Origin: Alphaproteobacteria bacterium LSUCC0684
GTDB taxonomy: Bacteria; Pseudomonadota; Alphaproteobacteria; Puniceispirillales; UBA1172
Assembly: GCA_041228335.1 (NCBI GenBank)
Contig: CP166130.1
Span: forward strand, 1,760,638 to 1,824,637
DNA: 64,000 bases
Direction of reading: 5' to 3'
This document shows positions 15,656-26,300 of this stretch, one piece after another. Below the pieces are notes generated by a model. The model searched no databases. It saw only the letters and a list, made by a program, of their open reading frames with translations, and was not told where the DNA came from. How positions within the stretch are numbered: the stretch's first letter is position 1; every line of letters starts with the position of its first letter. Both the position numbers and the translations under genes were made by a program.

Positions 15656-16288
15656 TCAGGGATGGGCGAGCAGCGACGGGGCGCGGGCGAGGAGCGCTTC
15701 TACGGGCGCTGCCGATTGATCAGGCCTGCCATCAAGCTCCCCCTCACAGAAGGCCTTGGCGACGATTTCATGATCAACCAGAAAGCGGATGGCCTCCCGG
15801 TCCCCGGGCGGCGCTATCGCAAGAAGGGCGGAATATTCGTCGATATCTGCATCCAGCTCATCGCTGAAGCGCCGCATCAGCTGATCCCAGGGCAGGTGCA
15901 TGTACCCCTCGGCGTCCCGCTCGCCTTCGCAGAGGCTTTCCGGCCTTGCATCTGTCGCCATGCCATGGCGCTTGAGCACCGGCTCAAGCACGGATCGCGT
16001 CACCTCTTCAAGCCGGACAAGAAGACGCCATTTCTCTTTTTCATCGGGGTGCGGGCGGGCATCGGCAATCCGGCGGTACATGGCAAGACCGTAGAACTCC
16101 CCCTGATAGGCTTCATCCAGTTTCGACTGGTAATCGGAAAAGTTGTTCAAGCCTGCACCACGATACTGAACCTCGCTCCTGCCAGCATAAATCGGCCCCG
16201 TGGGCTGATCAAGCCCGGATCGCTCTGAATAATCCTGAGGCAATGCCAGTGGCGGCGGCAAACAGAGCGTGCGCGTCCCTGTCGTCAC
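15656..16288 (-). CDS. Ferritin-like helical protein, unknown
   Basis: A 210-residue mostly helical protein. The core has Glu- and His-containing helices spaced as in ferritin-like four-helix bundles: YQGEFYGLAMYRRIADAR near residue 60, LVRLEEVTRSVLEPVLKRHG near 90, and FLVDHEIVAKAFCEGELDG near 175. Possible metal ligands are Glu63, Glu92/93, His103 and Glu/His near 173. No named family is recognised. It is the last core gene before the tRNA-Met island. The first 40 residues are low-complexity, so the start could be downstream. Confidence 0.6.
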   Translation of the reverse strand: MTTGTRTLCLPPPLALPQDYSERSGLDQPTGPIYAGRSEVQYRGAGLNNFSDYQSKLDEAYQGEFYGLAMYRRIADARPHPDEKEKWRLLVRLEEVTRSVLEPVLKRHGMATDARPESLCEGERDAEGYMHLPWDQLMRRFSDELDADIDEYSALLAIAPPGDREAIRFLVDHEIVAKAFCEGELDGRPDQSAAPVEALLARAPSLLAHP

Positions 16289-16399
16289 ACCCTGTCGCTT
16301 TCAGGCGTGAACATCGTTCAATCGCATGAGCAAACCAGAAACGAGACAAACCTGACCTGACGGTCAAGTGGCAGAAAAGTTGAGGGTTTTTGAAAGAAA

Positions 16400-16471
16400 T
16401 GGTAGCTTCGGCACTGACTTTTACCCCCGACACGCGGGTTGTGATTTCGCTGTACCAGCTGTAATCTCCGC
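16400..16471 (-). pseudogene. Decayed tRNA-Met copy, left edge of island
   Basis: Aligns end to end with the intact minus-strand tRNA-Met genes. It begins TGGTAGC, keeps an exact 15-base block around the T-arm (ACCCCCGACACGCGG, 16423-16437), then TGATTTCGCTG, ACCAGCTG and TCTCCGC, with several mismatches and a small deletion. The anticodon loop reads as mutated. It is interpreted as the oldest attachment-site remnant. Confidence 0.65.
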
Positions 16472-16590
16472 TTAATTACAATAGGTTAGACACGCTGTTA
16501 AGAGGTCAGGCTTAAGTTATGTTGATTAGAATGATGAGCAGGGTAAAAGTATATTGTGGTAGAGAAACTGTGCCAAACTATGCTTGGTTT

Positions 16591-17154
16591 CTATCGTCTG
16601 TGATACGCAAGATGGTCAAAATGACTGTCTAAGATTGTGAACTTCGTACAAATTTGTTTCAACTCAATTGCACATTGATTCCAAAAAGCTACTTCAACAT
16701 TTTTAAAACCAGCATTGATAAGCCTTTCGATGGGCGGAACGTAATCGCTATCTCCAGCGACAAGAGTAATCGTGTCTAATTTTTTATTCGCATATTCAAG
16801 AGCATCTGCAACCATTTCAGTTGCTATACCAGTATCAATCTTCTTCTCTTTATTCCTGATGTTGCGGTCAACCACTTTCACTTCAAAGCCCGCTCGTTCT
16901 GCAATATCCCAAAGCGTGTCGTTAGGCGGCGGTCTACTTCCTAGTAGATAACACCGACCGATAGTCGGACAATCTGTTCCAGTCAGAAACTGGTACAACT
17001 TTCCAAAGTCAATTGAATAACTATTGTCTTGAATATCTTGGTTCATAGCCTGAAGAATATCTCTAGCTAAACCATTTCGAACAGCAGCTACACGCTTCCC
17101 CTCAATGAAGAGGTTAGAATTATCGACGTAAATGAAGTCAGTCACTTTTGTCAT
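16591..17154 (-). CDS. NYN-domain (PIN-like) putative ribonuclease
   Basis: A 187-residue protein with the NYN/LabA-like pattern: an N-terminal strand with the first acidic residue (FIYVDNSNLF, Asp11), KKIDTGIATEMVADAL in the middle, and VAGDSDYVPPIERL with the acidic pair of the PIN-like active site. NYN proteins are Mg2+-dependent RNases or RNA-processing factors. It overlaps the preceding DUF2188-like gene by 4 bp (ATGA), so the two form a coupled pair and possibly a functional unit. It lies in the leftmost, AT-rich part of the tRNA-Met island. Substrate is unknown. Confidence 0.85.
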   Translation of the reverse strand: MTKVTDFIYVDNSNLFIEGKRVAAVRNGLARDILQAMNQDIQDNSYSIDFGKLYQFLTGTDCPTIGRCYLLGSRPPPNDTLWDIAERAGFEVKVVDRNIRNKEKKIDTGIATEMVADALEYANKKLDTITLVAGDSDYVPPIERLINAGFKNVEVAFWNQCAIELKQICTKFTILDSHFDHLAYHRR

Positions 17155-17378
17155 CCTTTTGGTGGGTATGGGTCGTTTCCGTAGCTGTTTCGCCCACGAA
17201 TTTTCCCGTTTTCACCTTGTAGTATTGCTTCACCCTTCGACAGTCTTGCAAGTCGTTTTGCCTCAATCCAAGCTTCAGCTTGAGTTGGATGCAAAGAAGA
17301 TGCTCTCTCCGCACCTTCTCGCTTCACCTTCCATGCAATTCCTTCTCTAGTTACCCAATAATTGTCTTTGTTTGGCAT
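17151..17378 (-). CDS. DUF2188-family protein
   Basis: A 75-residue protein from ATG 17378, starting MPNKDNYWVTREGIAW; an 18-codon upstream extension with a TTG start is less likely. It has the DUF2188 pattern: WKVKREGAERASSLHPTQAEA, then LSKGEAILQGENGKIR and a closing SYGNDPYPPKG. The family is widespread but uncharacterised. It is translationally coupled to the NYN nuclease gene, so it may regulate, deliver or neutralise that nuclease; this is inference. Confidence 0.8.
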   Translation of the reverse strand: MPNKDNYWVTREGIAWKVKREGAERASSLHPTQAEAWIEAKRLARLSKGEAILQGENGKIRGRNSYGNDPYPPKG

Positions 17379-17605
17379 TATTAATTCCTGTTCTTTTAAT
17401 GAGATTAACCAACACATATTGTGTCTAACCAAAGAATTGGTGTCAAGTAATTGATTTTATTGCTTTTTATTAGATTTTTCTAATGTAATTCAAACGTAGA
17501 CCAAACACCAACAATAACAACAAATCGTCCCTTTAACGATGATTTTGAAGTGATGTTTGTGTCTACCCACTGGAGGGTGTCTTTTCGGAGGTGTGGAACC
17601 AAAAT

Positions 17606-17650
17606 TGGTAGCGGAGGAGGGACTTGAACCCCCGACACGCGGATTATGAT
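17606..17650 (-). pseudogene. tRNA-Met 3' half (attachment-site copy)
   Basis: These 45 bases are identical to the 3' part of the tRNA-Met at 42294-42370, from CCA through the T-arm to the anticodon loop, then diverge abruptly. The T-loop base matches the 42-kb copy, not the 30.8-kb copy. This is the displaced 3' end expected when an element integrates by crossover near the anticodon loop. Confidence 0.85.
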
Positions 17651-17706
17651 AAAACTGTTTTAATTTTTTCTATTTTAAATCAGTGTTTTAGATGGAATAA
17701 AGTCTG

Positions 17707-17726
17707 GTGTGTTAAAAAGTGTGTAA
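17707..17726. repeat. Paired GTGTGT repeats, left end of element B
   Basis: Two copies, GTGTGTTA and GTGTGTAA, start 12 bp apart. The second belongs to AAAAAGTGTGTAA, which recurs exactly at the right end of the element (30736-30748). They are probable integrase arm-binding sites. Confidence 0.5.
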
Positions 17727-18063
17727 TGGAAATTGGTTGCGGGGGCGTGCAACCGCCGTTACTTGCACCTTAATTTTGCGAGGATGTAGATGCTTTATAC
17801 CTCATCGCTGGCCAGGCCATTCTGCCCCGAAACGCCATTCTACACCGATGGTCACATTGTCTTTTGTTAGCATAAAAACACCCTGAATAAGAGGCATTAT
17901 TAGAGCCTTCAGAAGGGGCCGATTACTTGGTTAAATATCAGGATATTCACCATAAATCTGGTTTGGATAGTGCGGTAACACAACTAAACTAGGTTAGAGT
18001 GTGTGGAAAAGCATCTAAATTAAAACTGCTTACGAGGAGACTGCGAACCGCTAAGGTTGTCCC

Positions 18064-18753
18064 TTAATCTAAAGTTATTTCTGTTATTAGTCTATAACCA
18101 AAGCCCCTTTCTGATTTTATGGTTCTCTTGCCTAATCCAGCATCCTCTAGTTTTTGTCGTAATCGGCTCAAACGCATTTGAAGGGCAGGCAAACTGAACG
18201 CATCATCGTTATCACTAAAAAGAGCAATCAATTGCCAGCTTTCTAAAAACTGACCCTGTGCAGAGATAAGTTTTGATAGAATGAGCGTCTCCGTATAGGA
18301 AAGACTAATCTTTGCTATTTTTGTTTTGAGAATCTGACGTTTCACATCCAAGATGCCATCTGAACTCTTATTTTCATCAATTTTAAATTGTGATCTTAGA
18401 ATTGAGATTAGCTCAGAAGGTTCCACCGGTTTTTGAAGATAAACATTGGCTCCAGCTGCGTAGCCTAAAACCCTATCGTCAACTCTGGTTCGAGCAGTTG
18501 CTACAACCACAAAACTAGTTGGGTTTGACCTTTTTAGCCTGGCTACAAAATTAAGGCCATCTTCCCCAGGAAGTGTTAAGTCTACTATGAAAGCATCAGC
18601 GTCGCTGGTAGTTGAGTCATCATCAAAATCTTCAGCACATTCCAAAGCGACTACATCAAAACCCTCCCCTTCTAAAAGGTTCTTCATCACTGTTCTTAAG
18701 TTATGATGATCTTCTATGAGAATTATTTTTCTTGATTTAGCAATATCGCCCAT
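18064..18753 (-). CDS. Two-component response regulator, OmpR-like
   Basis: A 229-residue cytoplasmic regulator. The receiver domain (about residues 8-125) has the acidic pocket (LIEDHH), the phospho-acceptor Asp58 in FIVDLTLPGEDG, and the conserved lysine in YLQKPVEPSEL. The C-terminal part (about residues 130-229) is a winged-helix DNA-binding domain ending ERGFGYRLIT. ATG 18753 is taken as start; a TTG two codons upstream is possible. The histidine kinase lies 99 bp upstream on the same strand, and the adhesin gene diverges from that kinase. Control of the adhesin is inferred from context. Confidence 0.88.
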   Translation of the reverse strand: MGDIAKSRKIILIEDHHNLRTVMKNLLEGEGFDVVALECAEDFDDDSTTSDADAFIVDLTLPGEDGLNFVARLKRSNPTSFVVVATARTRVDDRVLGYAAGANVYLQKPVEPSELISILRSQFKIDENKSSDGILDVKRQILKTKIAKISLSYTETLILSKLISAQGQFLESWQLIALFSDNDDAFSLPALQMRLSRLRQKLEDAGLGKRTIKSERGFGYRLITEITLD

Positions 18754-18852
18754 CACCAAGTACCATTATGCCTTAAGTGAATTTCACTATAATACCGCAC
18801 ATTAGACTTTTCTAACAAAAGCCAACGCCCAACCAAGAAGTTTGTTTTTTGA

Positions 18853-20175
18853 TTAGTTTTTCGAAATCCGAAAAAAATTCAACTTCACGACAAAGATTTT
18901 ATCATCAATTTCTACATTCATCGTTCCATTCAGCATTGGCATAAACCCCTTTACCAAATAAAGACCTAACCCAGAGCCACTCTGGTTTTTAGAATGTGGT
19001 TCGCGATAATATTTCTTAACTATATTTTTTTTACTGATTTTTTGACCAACAACAATCTCATTAGAAATGGTTATAGACCAATGACCTAGTTCTAAATCAT
19101 TGTAAATATTCAGAATTATCTGACTTCCTGGCTTCCTATATTTATTGGCGTTATCTACCAAGTTCTTCAAGATGACTTTTAACAAAAAAGGGTCAGTTTC
19201 AGCTAAATCAGAGTGTTGTGAATCAATTTTTATTGAGCCCGTAACATTCAACTTTTCAGCAGTTTCAACTGCAGCCTCTTTTAGGTTAACGGTATAAAGT
19301 TTAGCCTTGATTGAATTTGACTCAATCTCATCAGCAAGTTGGCTAGATGTGATTATTGCATCAATCTCAAACACTGATTGGTTTGCGATTTCAACAAGCT
19401 TTGGGGTTATTTTTTTACTTGAGATTACTGACTTAAGTACAGAAAGCGGCGTTTTTATTTCGTGAGAAAGCATCGCTAAAAATTTACTTTTCTCCTCGCT
19501 TTCCTTTCTAAGACTTTCGAGATTTTCTTTGAGTCTTGTCTGCAAAGATAGAGAAATCAAAAGGGTGCAGCCTGTCGTGAGCATAATCGTAATAAAAGTA
19601 CCAGTTATAAAGACAACAAAATTTGAGATTTGAGCCGTTTGAACAAAGTTTTGCTCGACAATATCTTGAGATACATAAACTACTAAACGGTAAATATGAC
19701 TTGCCCCACCAACAAAAAGAGCCAGGAGAAGTAGCTTATGAGCTGCATTTTTTGTAGAGCAAATCAAAAGCACATAGATTGAAAAAATGTGAAGAACTAT
19801 CAACCCAATACTGAAGATAATTATTCTCAAACTAAGATAAGTCGGGTCTGTAAGTGCTATAAAAATTACCGTCAGAGCTAGGCAAACCAAGAAAGGTGCT
19901 TTTGATGGCTTCAATTTGCCAACATGCAGAGCAAAACCACGATAATAAAATGCATAACCAAAAAATATGGCAGCATTTGCAACCGCTATAGATGCAAAAA
20001 CTGGAATTGCGCCTCTAAAACCCACTAATAGACAACCGGCTCCAATCAATAGACCACCGATTGCCCACTCCTGAGTGGATGGAACATCCCTGAAAGCGAA
20101 ATATAAATATGCCAGCATCAGACCCGCTAAAATGTTCACTGAGCTGAAAATGATTACTATTGTCTGAAAATCCAT
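18853..20175 (-). CDS. Sensor histidine kinase with seven-helix membrane domain
   Basis: A 440-residue inner-membrane kinase. The first 212 residues contain about seven transmembrane helices with short loops, so sensing is probably within or at the membrane. The HisKA motif is LSHEIKTPL with phospho-acceptor His238. The ATPase part shows the N box (LKNLVDNANKY) and G box (SGSGLGLYLVKGF). The F/D region is somewhat degenerate. It is transcribed with the response regulator and divergently from the autotransporter across a 186-bp region. Confidence 0.9.
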   Translation of the reverse strand: MDFQTIVIIFSSVNILAGLMLAYLYFAFRDVPSTQEWAIGGLLIGAGCLLVGFRGAIPVFASIAVANAAIFFGYAFYYRGFALHVGKLKPSKAPFLVCLALTVIFIALTDPTYLSLRIIIFSIGLIVLHIFSIYVLLICSTKNAAHKLLLLALFVGGASHIYRLVVYVSQDIVEQNFVQTAQISNFVVFITGTFITIMLTTGCTLLISLSLQTRLKENLESLRKESEEKSKFLAMLSHEIKTPLSVLKSVISSKKITPKLVEIANQSVFEIDAIITSSQLADEIESNSIKAKLYTVNLKEAAVETAEKLNVTGSIKIDSQHSDLAETDPFLLKVILKNLVDNANKYRKPGSQIILNIYNDLELGHWSITISNEIVVGQKISKKNIVKKYYREPHSKNQSGSGLGLYLVKGFMPMLNGTMNVEIDDKIFVVKLNFFRISKN

Positions 20176-20239
20176 GGCAATTGATACCGACCGTATTTTG
20201 GTAATGTCATATGAAATCGTATTTAAAGATCAATTACAA

Positions 20240-20272
20240 AACAATAGGTTATTAAAGGAAATTCCTATTGTT
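20240..20272. promoter_or_regulatory. Inverted repeat in the kinase/adhesin intergenic region
   Basis: AACAATAGG and CCTATTGTT form a perfect 9-bp inverted repeat with a 15-base AT-rich spacer, centred between the divergent starts. It could be an operator or an RNA hairpin in one leader. Confidence 0.4.
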
Positions 20273-20277
20273 GGGTT

Positions 20278-20303
20278 TCGTTAGATTTTGTTGGCTATCG
20301 TTA
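20278..20303 (+). promoter_or_regulatory. TCGTTA direct repeats before the adhesin gene
   Basis: Two TCGTTA words start exactly 20 bp apart (20278 and 20298), about two helical turns, upstream of the adhesin start. OmpR-type regulators often bind such repeats. This is weak evidence, from spacing only. Confidence 0.3.
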
Positions 20304-20361
20304 AATAATAAGAAACATCTGCGGTAAAAGTTCGTTTCTACCTGATGAGCTTTGCCATTCT

Positions 20362-23300
20362 ATGCCCTCAATTTTATGCGCAGCAATTCCCAAGTCTTAT
20401 TTAGAAGTTCTTGTTGGGGTCACCGATTGCTTAAAACTTCCAAAATCAGAAGTTTTCAAAATTTATAATATTTTTTTGTTTTTGGTTTTTTTGGGCGCAG
20501 CTCTATTAGTAGGCGCCAAAGCTCACGCAGATGAATACTATTGGTCAAATGGTATAACCATCAGTGGCGCGACAGCAACTGGTTCCGTCAAAGGCGTTGG
20601 TTACACCATAACATCTTCTAGTGGCATTATAACTTCCTACGATGGACACTGGTATCCTGCTAATTTCCCGCCCAGCTATGAAATTCCTGGTGACACGAGG
20701 AAGGTCTTTACAGACAGTCAAGCATCAACTTATACCCTCACCTTTGATAGTCCAGTTGAAAGTCCGCTAATCTCAATTTCTTCGCTTGGCGCCCCGACGG
20801 AGTCGAGAACTTTCACATTTGGTAGCTCAGTTAATCTGCTATGGACCAATGATAAGGTTGCCCCCGCGGGCCCCGAGTCAGGTGTGACCTCTGTTACTGG
20901 CACAGAGGGGTACATTATCGCTCGGTATCCAGGAACAGTTTCATCTGTAACATTTACTCCTGGCAACACAGCAATCGGCGACCTAATGATGCTTATGGTT
21001 GGCTTCGCAGTAAGCACTACTCCACCAACAATTACCGCGCCCGGAGGCACGGCGGGTGCGAGCTCTTCTGCAATTTCAGTGGCAGAATTGCAAACAGCTG
21101 TTGGTGACTTTGATGCAAACAAAGCGGTCAATTGGTCGATTGTTGGAGGCGCAGACCAAGGTTTGTTCACAATCAATAGCAGTACCGGCGTTTTAAGCTT
21201 TTCTACAGCCCCCGACTTTTTGTCTCCATCGGATCAAGACCAAAACAATGTTTACGAAGTCCAAATCCGAGCATCTGACTTGCAACAATTTCCTCAGTCT
21301 GCAGATCAAACAGTAAATGTCACGGTTACCGACGCAACAGCACCTACTGTCTCTTCAGTCTCTGTTCCTGCTGATGGAAGCTATAAAGCAGGAGATACGC
21401 TCAGCTTAACGGTGAACACCTCAGAAGCGGTGACAGTTGTAACCACACCCGACACGCCCCAGATCGCTCTGACCATTGGCAGCAATACGCGGCAAGCAAC
21501 ATATGCCTCTGGCACTGGCACATCTGCGCTTGTCTTCAGCTATACCATTCAAGCAAGCGAGACAGACACAGACGGCATCGCCGTTGGCACATTATCAGCC
21601 AATGGCGGTACACTCAAAGATAGTGCTGGCAATGACATGAACTTGACGCTCAATAGCGTTGGCAGCACTGCAGCTGTCTTGGTCGATACCACCGCTCCCA
21701 CCATCAGTTCTGTGAGTTTGAATGCGGCGAATGATGCGTTGACGGTTACTTTTGCTGAGAATGTTTACAACACGAGCGATGGTTCTGGAGATTTAGCTGC
21801 ATCTGATTTTGCGCTCTCTATTTCTGGTGGAACAGCAACAGTAACGGCCACGCCGAGTTCGATCGCAAAGACGTCCCAGAGTGTTTGGGTTCTTGGCGTG
21901 AGCCTTTCTGGAACACCAGATGGTAATGAGACGCTGAGTGTTGTGCCGTCTGGAACTGAAGCGATCTATGATGCAGCTGGCAATGCAGCATCGACCACCC
22001 AATCTAACAATACTGCGAGTTTGACGGAGAAGGTTGCTCCGACTGTCTCTTCAGTCTCTGTTCCTGCTGATGGAAGCTATAAAGCAGGAGATACGCTCAG
22101 CTTAACGGTGAACACCTCAGAAGCGGTGACAGTTGTAACCACACCCGACACGCCCCAGATCGCTCTGACCATTGGCAGCAATACGCGGCAAGCAACATAT
22201 GCCTCTGGCACTGGCACATCTGCGCTTGTCTTCAGCTATACCGTTCAAGCAAGCGAGACAGACACAGACGGCATCGCCGTTGGCACATTATCAGCCAATG
22301 GCGGTACACTCAAAGATAGTGCTGGCAATGACATGAACTTGACGCTCAATAGCGTTGGCAGCACTGCAGCTGTCTTGGTCGATACCACCGCTCCGACTGT
22401 CTCTTCAGTCTCTGTTCCTGCTGATGGAAGCTATAAAGCAGGAGATACGCTCAGCTTAACGGTGAACACCTCAGAAGCGGTGACAGTTGTAACCACACCC
22501 GACACGCCCCAGATCGCTCTGACCATTGGCAGCAATACGCGGCAAGCAACATATGCCTCTGGCACTGGCACATCTGCGCTTGTCTTCAGCTATACCGTTC
22601 AAGCAAGCGAGACAGACACAGACGGCATCGCCGTTGGCACATTATCAGCCAATGGCGGTACACTCAAAGATAGTGCTGGCAATGACATGAACTTGACGCT
22701 CAATAGCGTTGGCAGCACTGCAGCTGTCTTGGTCGATACCACCGCTCCCACCATCAGTTCTGTGAGTTTGAATGCGGCGAATGATGCGTTGACGGTTACT
22801 TTTGCTGAGAATGTTTACAACACGAGCGATGGTTCTGGAGATTTAGCTGCATCTGATTTTGCGCTCTCTATTTCTGGTGGAACAGCAACAGTAACGGCCA
22901 CGCCGAGTTCGATCGCAAAGACGTCCCAGAGTGTTTGGGTTCTTGGCGTGAGCCTTTCTGGAACACCAGATGGTAATGAGACGCTGAGTGTTGTGCCGTC
23001 TGGAACTGAAGCGATCTATGATGCAGCTGGCAATGCAGCATCGACCACCCAATCTAACAATACTGCGAGTTTGACGGAGAAGGTTGCTCCGACTGTCTCT
23101 TCAGTCTCTGTTCCTGCTGATGGAAGCTATAAAGCAGGAGATACGCTCAGCTTAACGGTGAACACCTCAGAAGCGGTGACAGTTGTAACCACACCCGACA
23201 CGCCCCAGATCGCTCTGACCATTGGCAGCAATACGCGGCAAGCAACATATGCCTCTGGCACTGGCACATCTGCGCTTGTCTTCAGCTATACCGTTCAAGC

Positions 23301-26300
23301 AAGCGAGACAGACACAGACGGCATCGCCGTTGGCACATTATCAGCCAATGGCGGTACACTCAAAGATAGTGCTGGCAATGACATGAACTTGACGCTCAAT
23401 AGCGTTGGCAGCACTGCAGCTGTCTTGGTCGATACCACCGCTCCCACCATCAGTTCTGTGAGTTTGAATGCGGCGAATGATGCGTTGACGGTTACTTTTG
23501 CTGAGAATGTTTACAACACGAGCGATGGTTCTGGAGATTTAGCTGCATCTGATTTTGCGCTCTCTATTTCTGGTGGAACAGCAACAGTAACGGCCACGCC
23601 GAGTTCGATCGCAAAGACGTCCCAGAGTGTTTGGGTTCTTGGCGTGAGCCTTTCTGGAACACCAGATGGTAATGAGACGCTGAGTGTTGTGCCGTCTGGA
23701 ACTGAAGCGATCTATGATGCAGCTGGCAATGCAGCATCGACCACCCAATCTAACAATACTGCGAGTTTGACGGAGAAGGTTGCTCCGACTGTCTCTTCAG
23801 TCTCTGTTCCTGCTGATGGAAGCTATAAAGCAGGAGATACGCTCAGCTTAACGGTGAACACCTCAGAAGCGGTGACAGTTGTAACCACACCCGACACGCC
23901 CCAGATCGCTCTGACCATTGGCAGCAATACGCGGCAAGCAACATATGCCTCTGGCACTGGCACATCTGCGCTTGTCTTCAGCTATACCGTTCAAGCAAGC
24001 GAGACAGACACAGACGGCATCGCCGTTGGCACATTATCAGCCAATGGCGGTACACTCAAAGATAGTGCTGGCAATGACATGAACTTGACGCTCAATAGCG
24101 TTGGCAGCACTGCAGCTGTCTTGGTCGATACCACCGCTCCGACTGTCTCTTCAGTCTCTGTTCCTGCTGATGGAAGCTATAAAGCAGGAGATACGCTCAG
24201 CTTAACGGTGAACACCTCAGAAGCGGTGACAGTTGTAACCACACCCGACACGCCCCAGATCGCTCTGACCATTGGCAGCAATACGCGGCAAGCAACATAT
24301 GCCTCTGGCACTGGCACATCTGCGCTTGTCTTCAGCTATACCGTTCAAGCAAGCGAGACAGACACAGACGGCATCGCCGTTGGCACATTATCAGCCAATG
24401 GCGGTACACTCAAAGATAGTGCTGGCAATGACATGAACTTGACGCTCAATAGCGTTGGCAGCACTGCAGCTGTCTTGGTCGATACCACCGCTCCCACCAT
24501 CAGTTCTGTGAGTTTGAATGCGGCGAATGATGCGTTGACGGTTACTTTTGCTGAGAATGTTTACAACACGAGCGATGGTTCTGGAGATTTAGCTGCATCT
24601 GATTTTGCGCTCTCTATTTCTGGTGGAACAGCAACAGTAACGGCCACGCCGAGTTCGATCGCAAAGACGTCCCAGAGTGTTTGGGTTCTTGGCGTGAGCC
24701 TTTCTGGAACACCAGATGGTAATGAGACGCTGAGTGTTGTGCCGTCTGGAACTGAAGCGATCTATGATGCAGCTGGCAATGCAGCATCGACCACCCAATC
24801 TAACAATACTGCGAGTTTGACGGAGAAGGTTGCTCCGACTGTCTCTTCAGTCTCTGTTCCTGCTGATGGAAGCTATAAAGCAGGAGATACGCTCAGCTTA
24901 ACGGTGAACACCTCAGAAGCGGTGACAGTTGTAACCACACCCGACACGCCCCAGATCGCTCTGACCATTGGCAGCAATACGCGGCAAGCAACATATGCCT
25001 CTGGCACTGGCACATCTGCGCTTGTCTTCAGCTATACCGTTCAAGCAAGCGAGACAGACACAGACGGCATCGCCGTTGGCACATTATCAGCCAATGGCGG
25101 TACACTCAAAGATAGTGCTGGCAATGACATGAACTTGACGCTCAATAGCGTTGGCAGCACTGCAGCTGTCTTGGTCGATACGACAGCGCCTACTGTATCC
25201 ATTCAAAATGCTCCAACCGCCGTAAACTCTACGAGCCCATTCTCTGTGACATTTGAGTTCTCAGAAGATGTTTCTGGCTTTGCGGTGGGTGATATTTTGG
25301 TCACTAATGGTTCTGCCGGTAATTTTACCACAACCGATGCCAACACATACTCGGCAGATATCACGCCAGATGCAGGTGGTAACATCGCTATCGATGTTTC
25401 CGCCAATGTTGCCCAAGACGCTGGTGGCAATAACAACACCACTGCAACGCAGGTAACAGTGACCTATGACATCGCAGCACCAACAGCGCCCACAATTGGT
25501 ACCTCCAATGGCTCGACCTTGTCAGGGACAGCTGAAGCAGGAGCCACAGTCACTATCTATGCAGCTAATGGCACAACAGTGCGGGCAACGACCACGGCAG
25601 ATGGAAGTGGCAATTGGAGCATCACCAACCCGCTATCCGATGGCCAAACAGGCTCCGTTAAAGCCACGGACGCCGCTGGCAATACGAGCTCTGCAACGGC
25701 AATTTCTGCAGTCGATGCAACAGCACCAACAGCGCCCACAATTGGTACCTCCAATGGCTCGACCTTGTCAGGGACAGCTGAAGCAGGAGCCACAGTCACT
25801 ATCTATGCAGCTAATGGCACAACAGTGCGGGCAACGACCACGGCAGATGGAAGTGGCAATTGGAGCATCACCAACCCGCTATCCGATGGCCAAACAGGCT
25901 CCGTTAAAGCCACGGACGCCGCTGGCAATACGAGCTCTGCAACATCAATTTCCGCTGTGGATGCAACAGCACCAACAGCGCCCACAATTGGTACCTCCAA
26001 TGGCTCGACCTTGTCAGGGACAGCTGAAGCAGGAGCCACCGTCACCATCTACGCATCCGATGGCACAACAGTGCTTGCAACGACCACGGCAGATGGAAGT
26101 GGCAATTGGAGCATCACCAACCCGCTATCCGACGGCCAAACAGGCTCCATTACAGTAACCGACAGTGCTGGCAATACGAGCTCTTCAACATCAATTTCCG
26201 CTGTGGACGGGACGGGTCCGACAATGACGATCACAGCAGTTGAGGTGAGTGATGGTGGTGCATCAGCAGATACGAGCCTATCCCTGACCTTCACCGCTAG

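Larger units (their letters stand above)
16472..17605. mobile_element. Element A: 1.1-kb remnant between tRNA-Met copies
   Basis: A short block between the decayed tRNA and the tRNA 3' half. It carries a DUF2188-like and a NYN-domain gene but no integrase. The word GTGTCTA(A/C)CC occurs near both ends: inverted at 16484-16493, direct near 17421-17430 and 17559-17568. These could be old arm sites; the support is weak. Confidence 0.4.
17433..18063. other. 631-bp gene-free stretch at the A/B junction
   Basis: No gene is supported. It contains the tRNA-Met 3' half (17606-17650), paired GTGTGT repeats (17707-17726) and AT-rich sequence. It looks like an attachment-site region rather than coding DNA. 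Confidence 0.7.

Noticed and set aside
21793-24798. Four identical 69-codon minus-strand frames
   Set aside because: They are antisense shadows of the four B repeat units of the adhesin gene.
21346-26214. Regular repeats considered as a CRISPR array
   Set aside because: The units are 246-354 bp, directly adjacent and in frame within one long gene; no short repeats with unique spacers and no cas genes.
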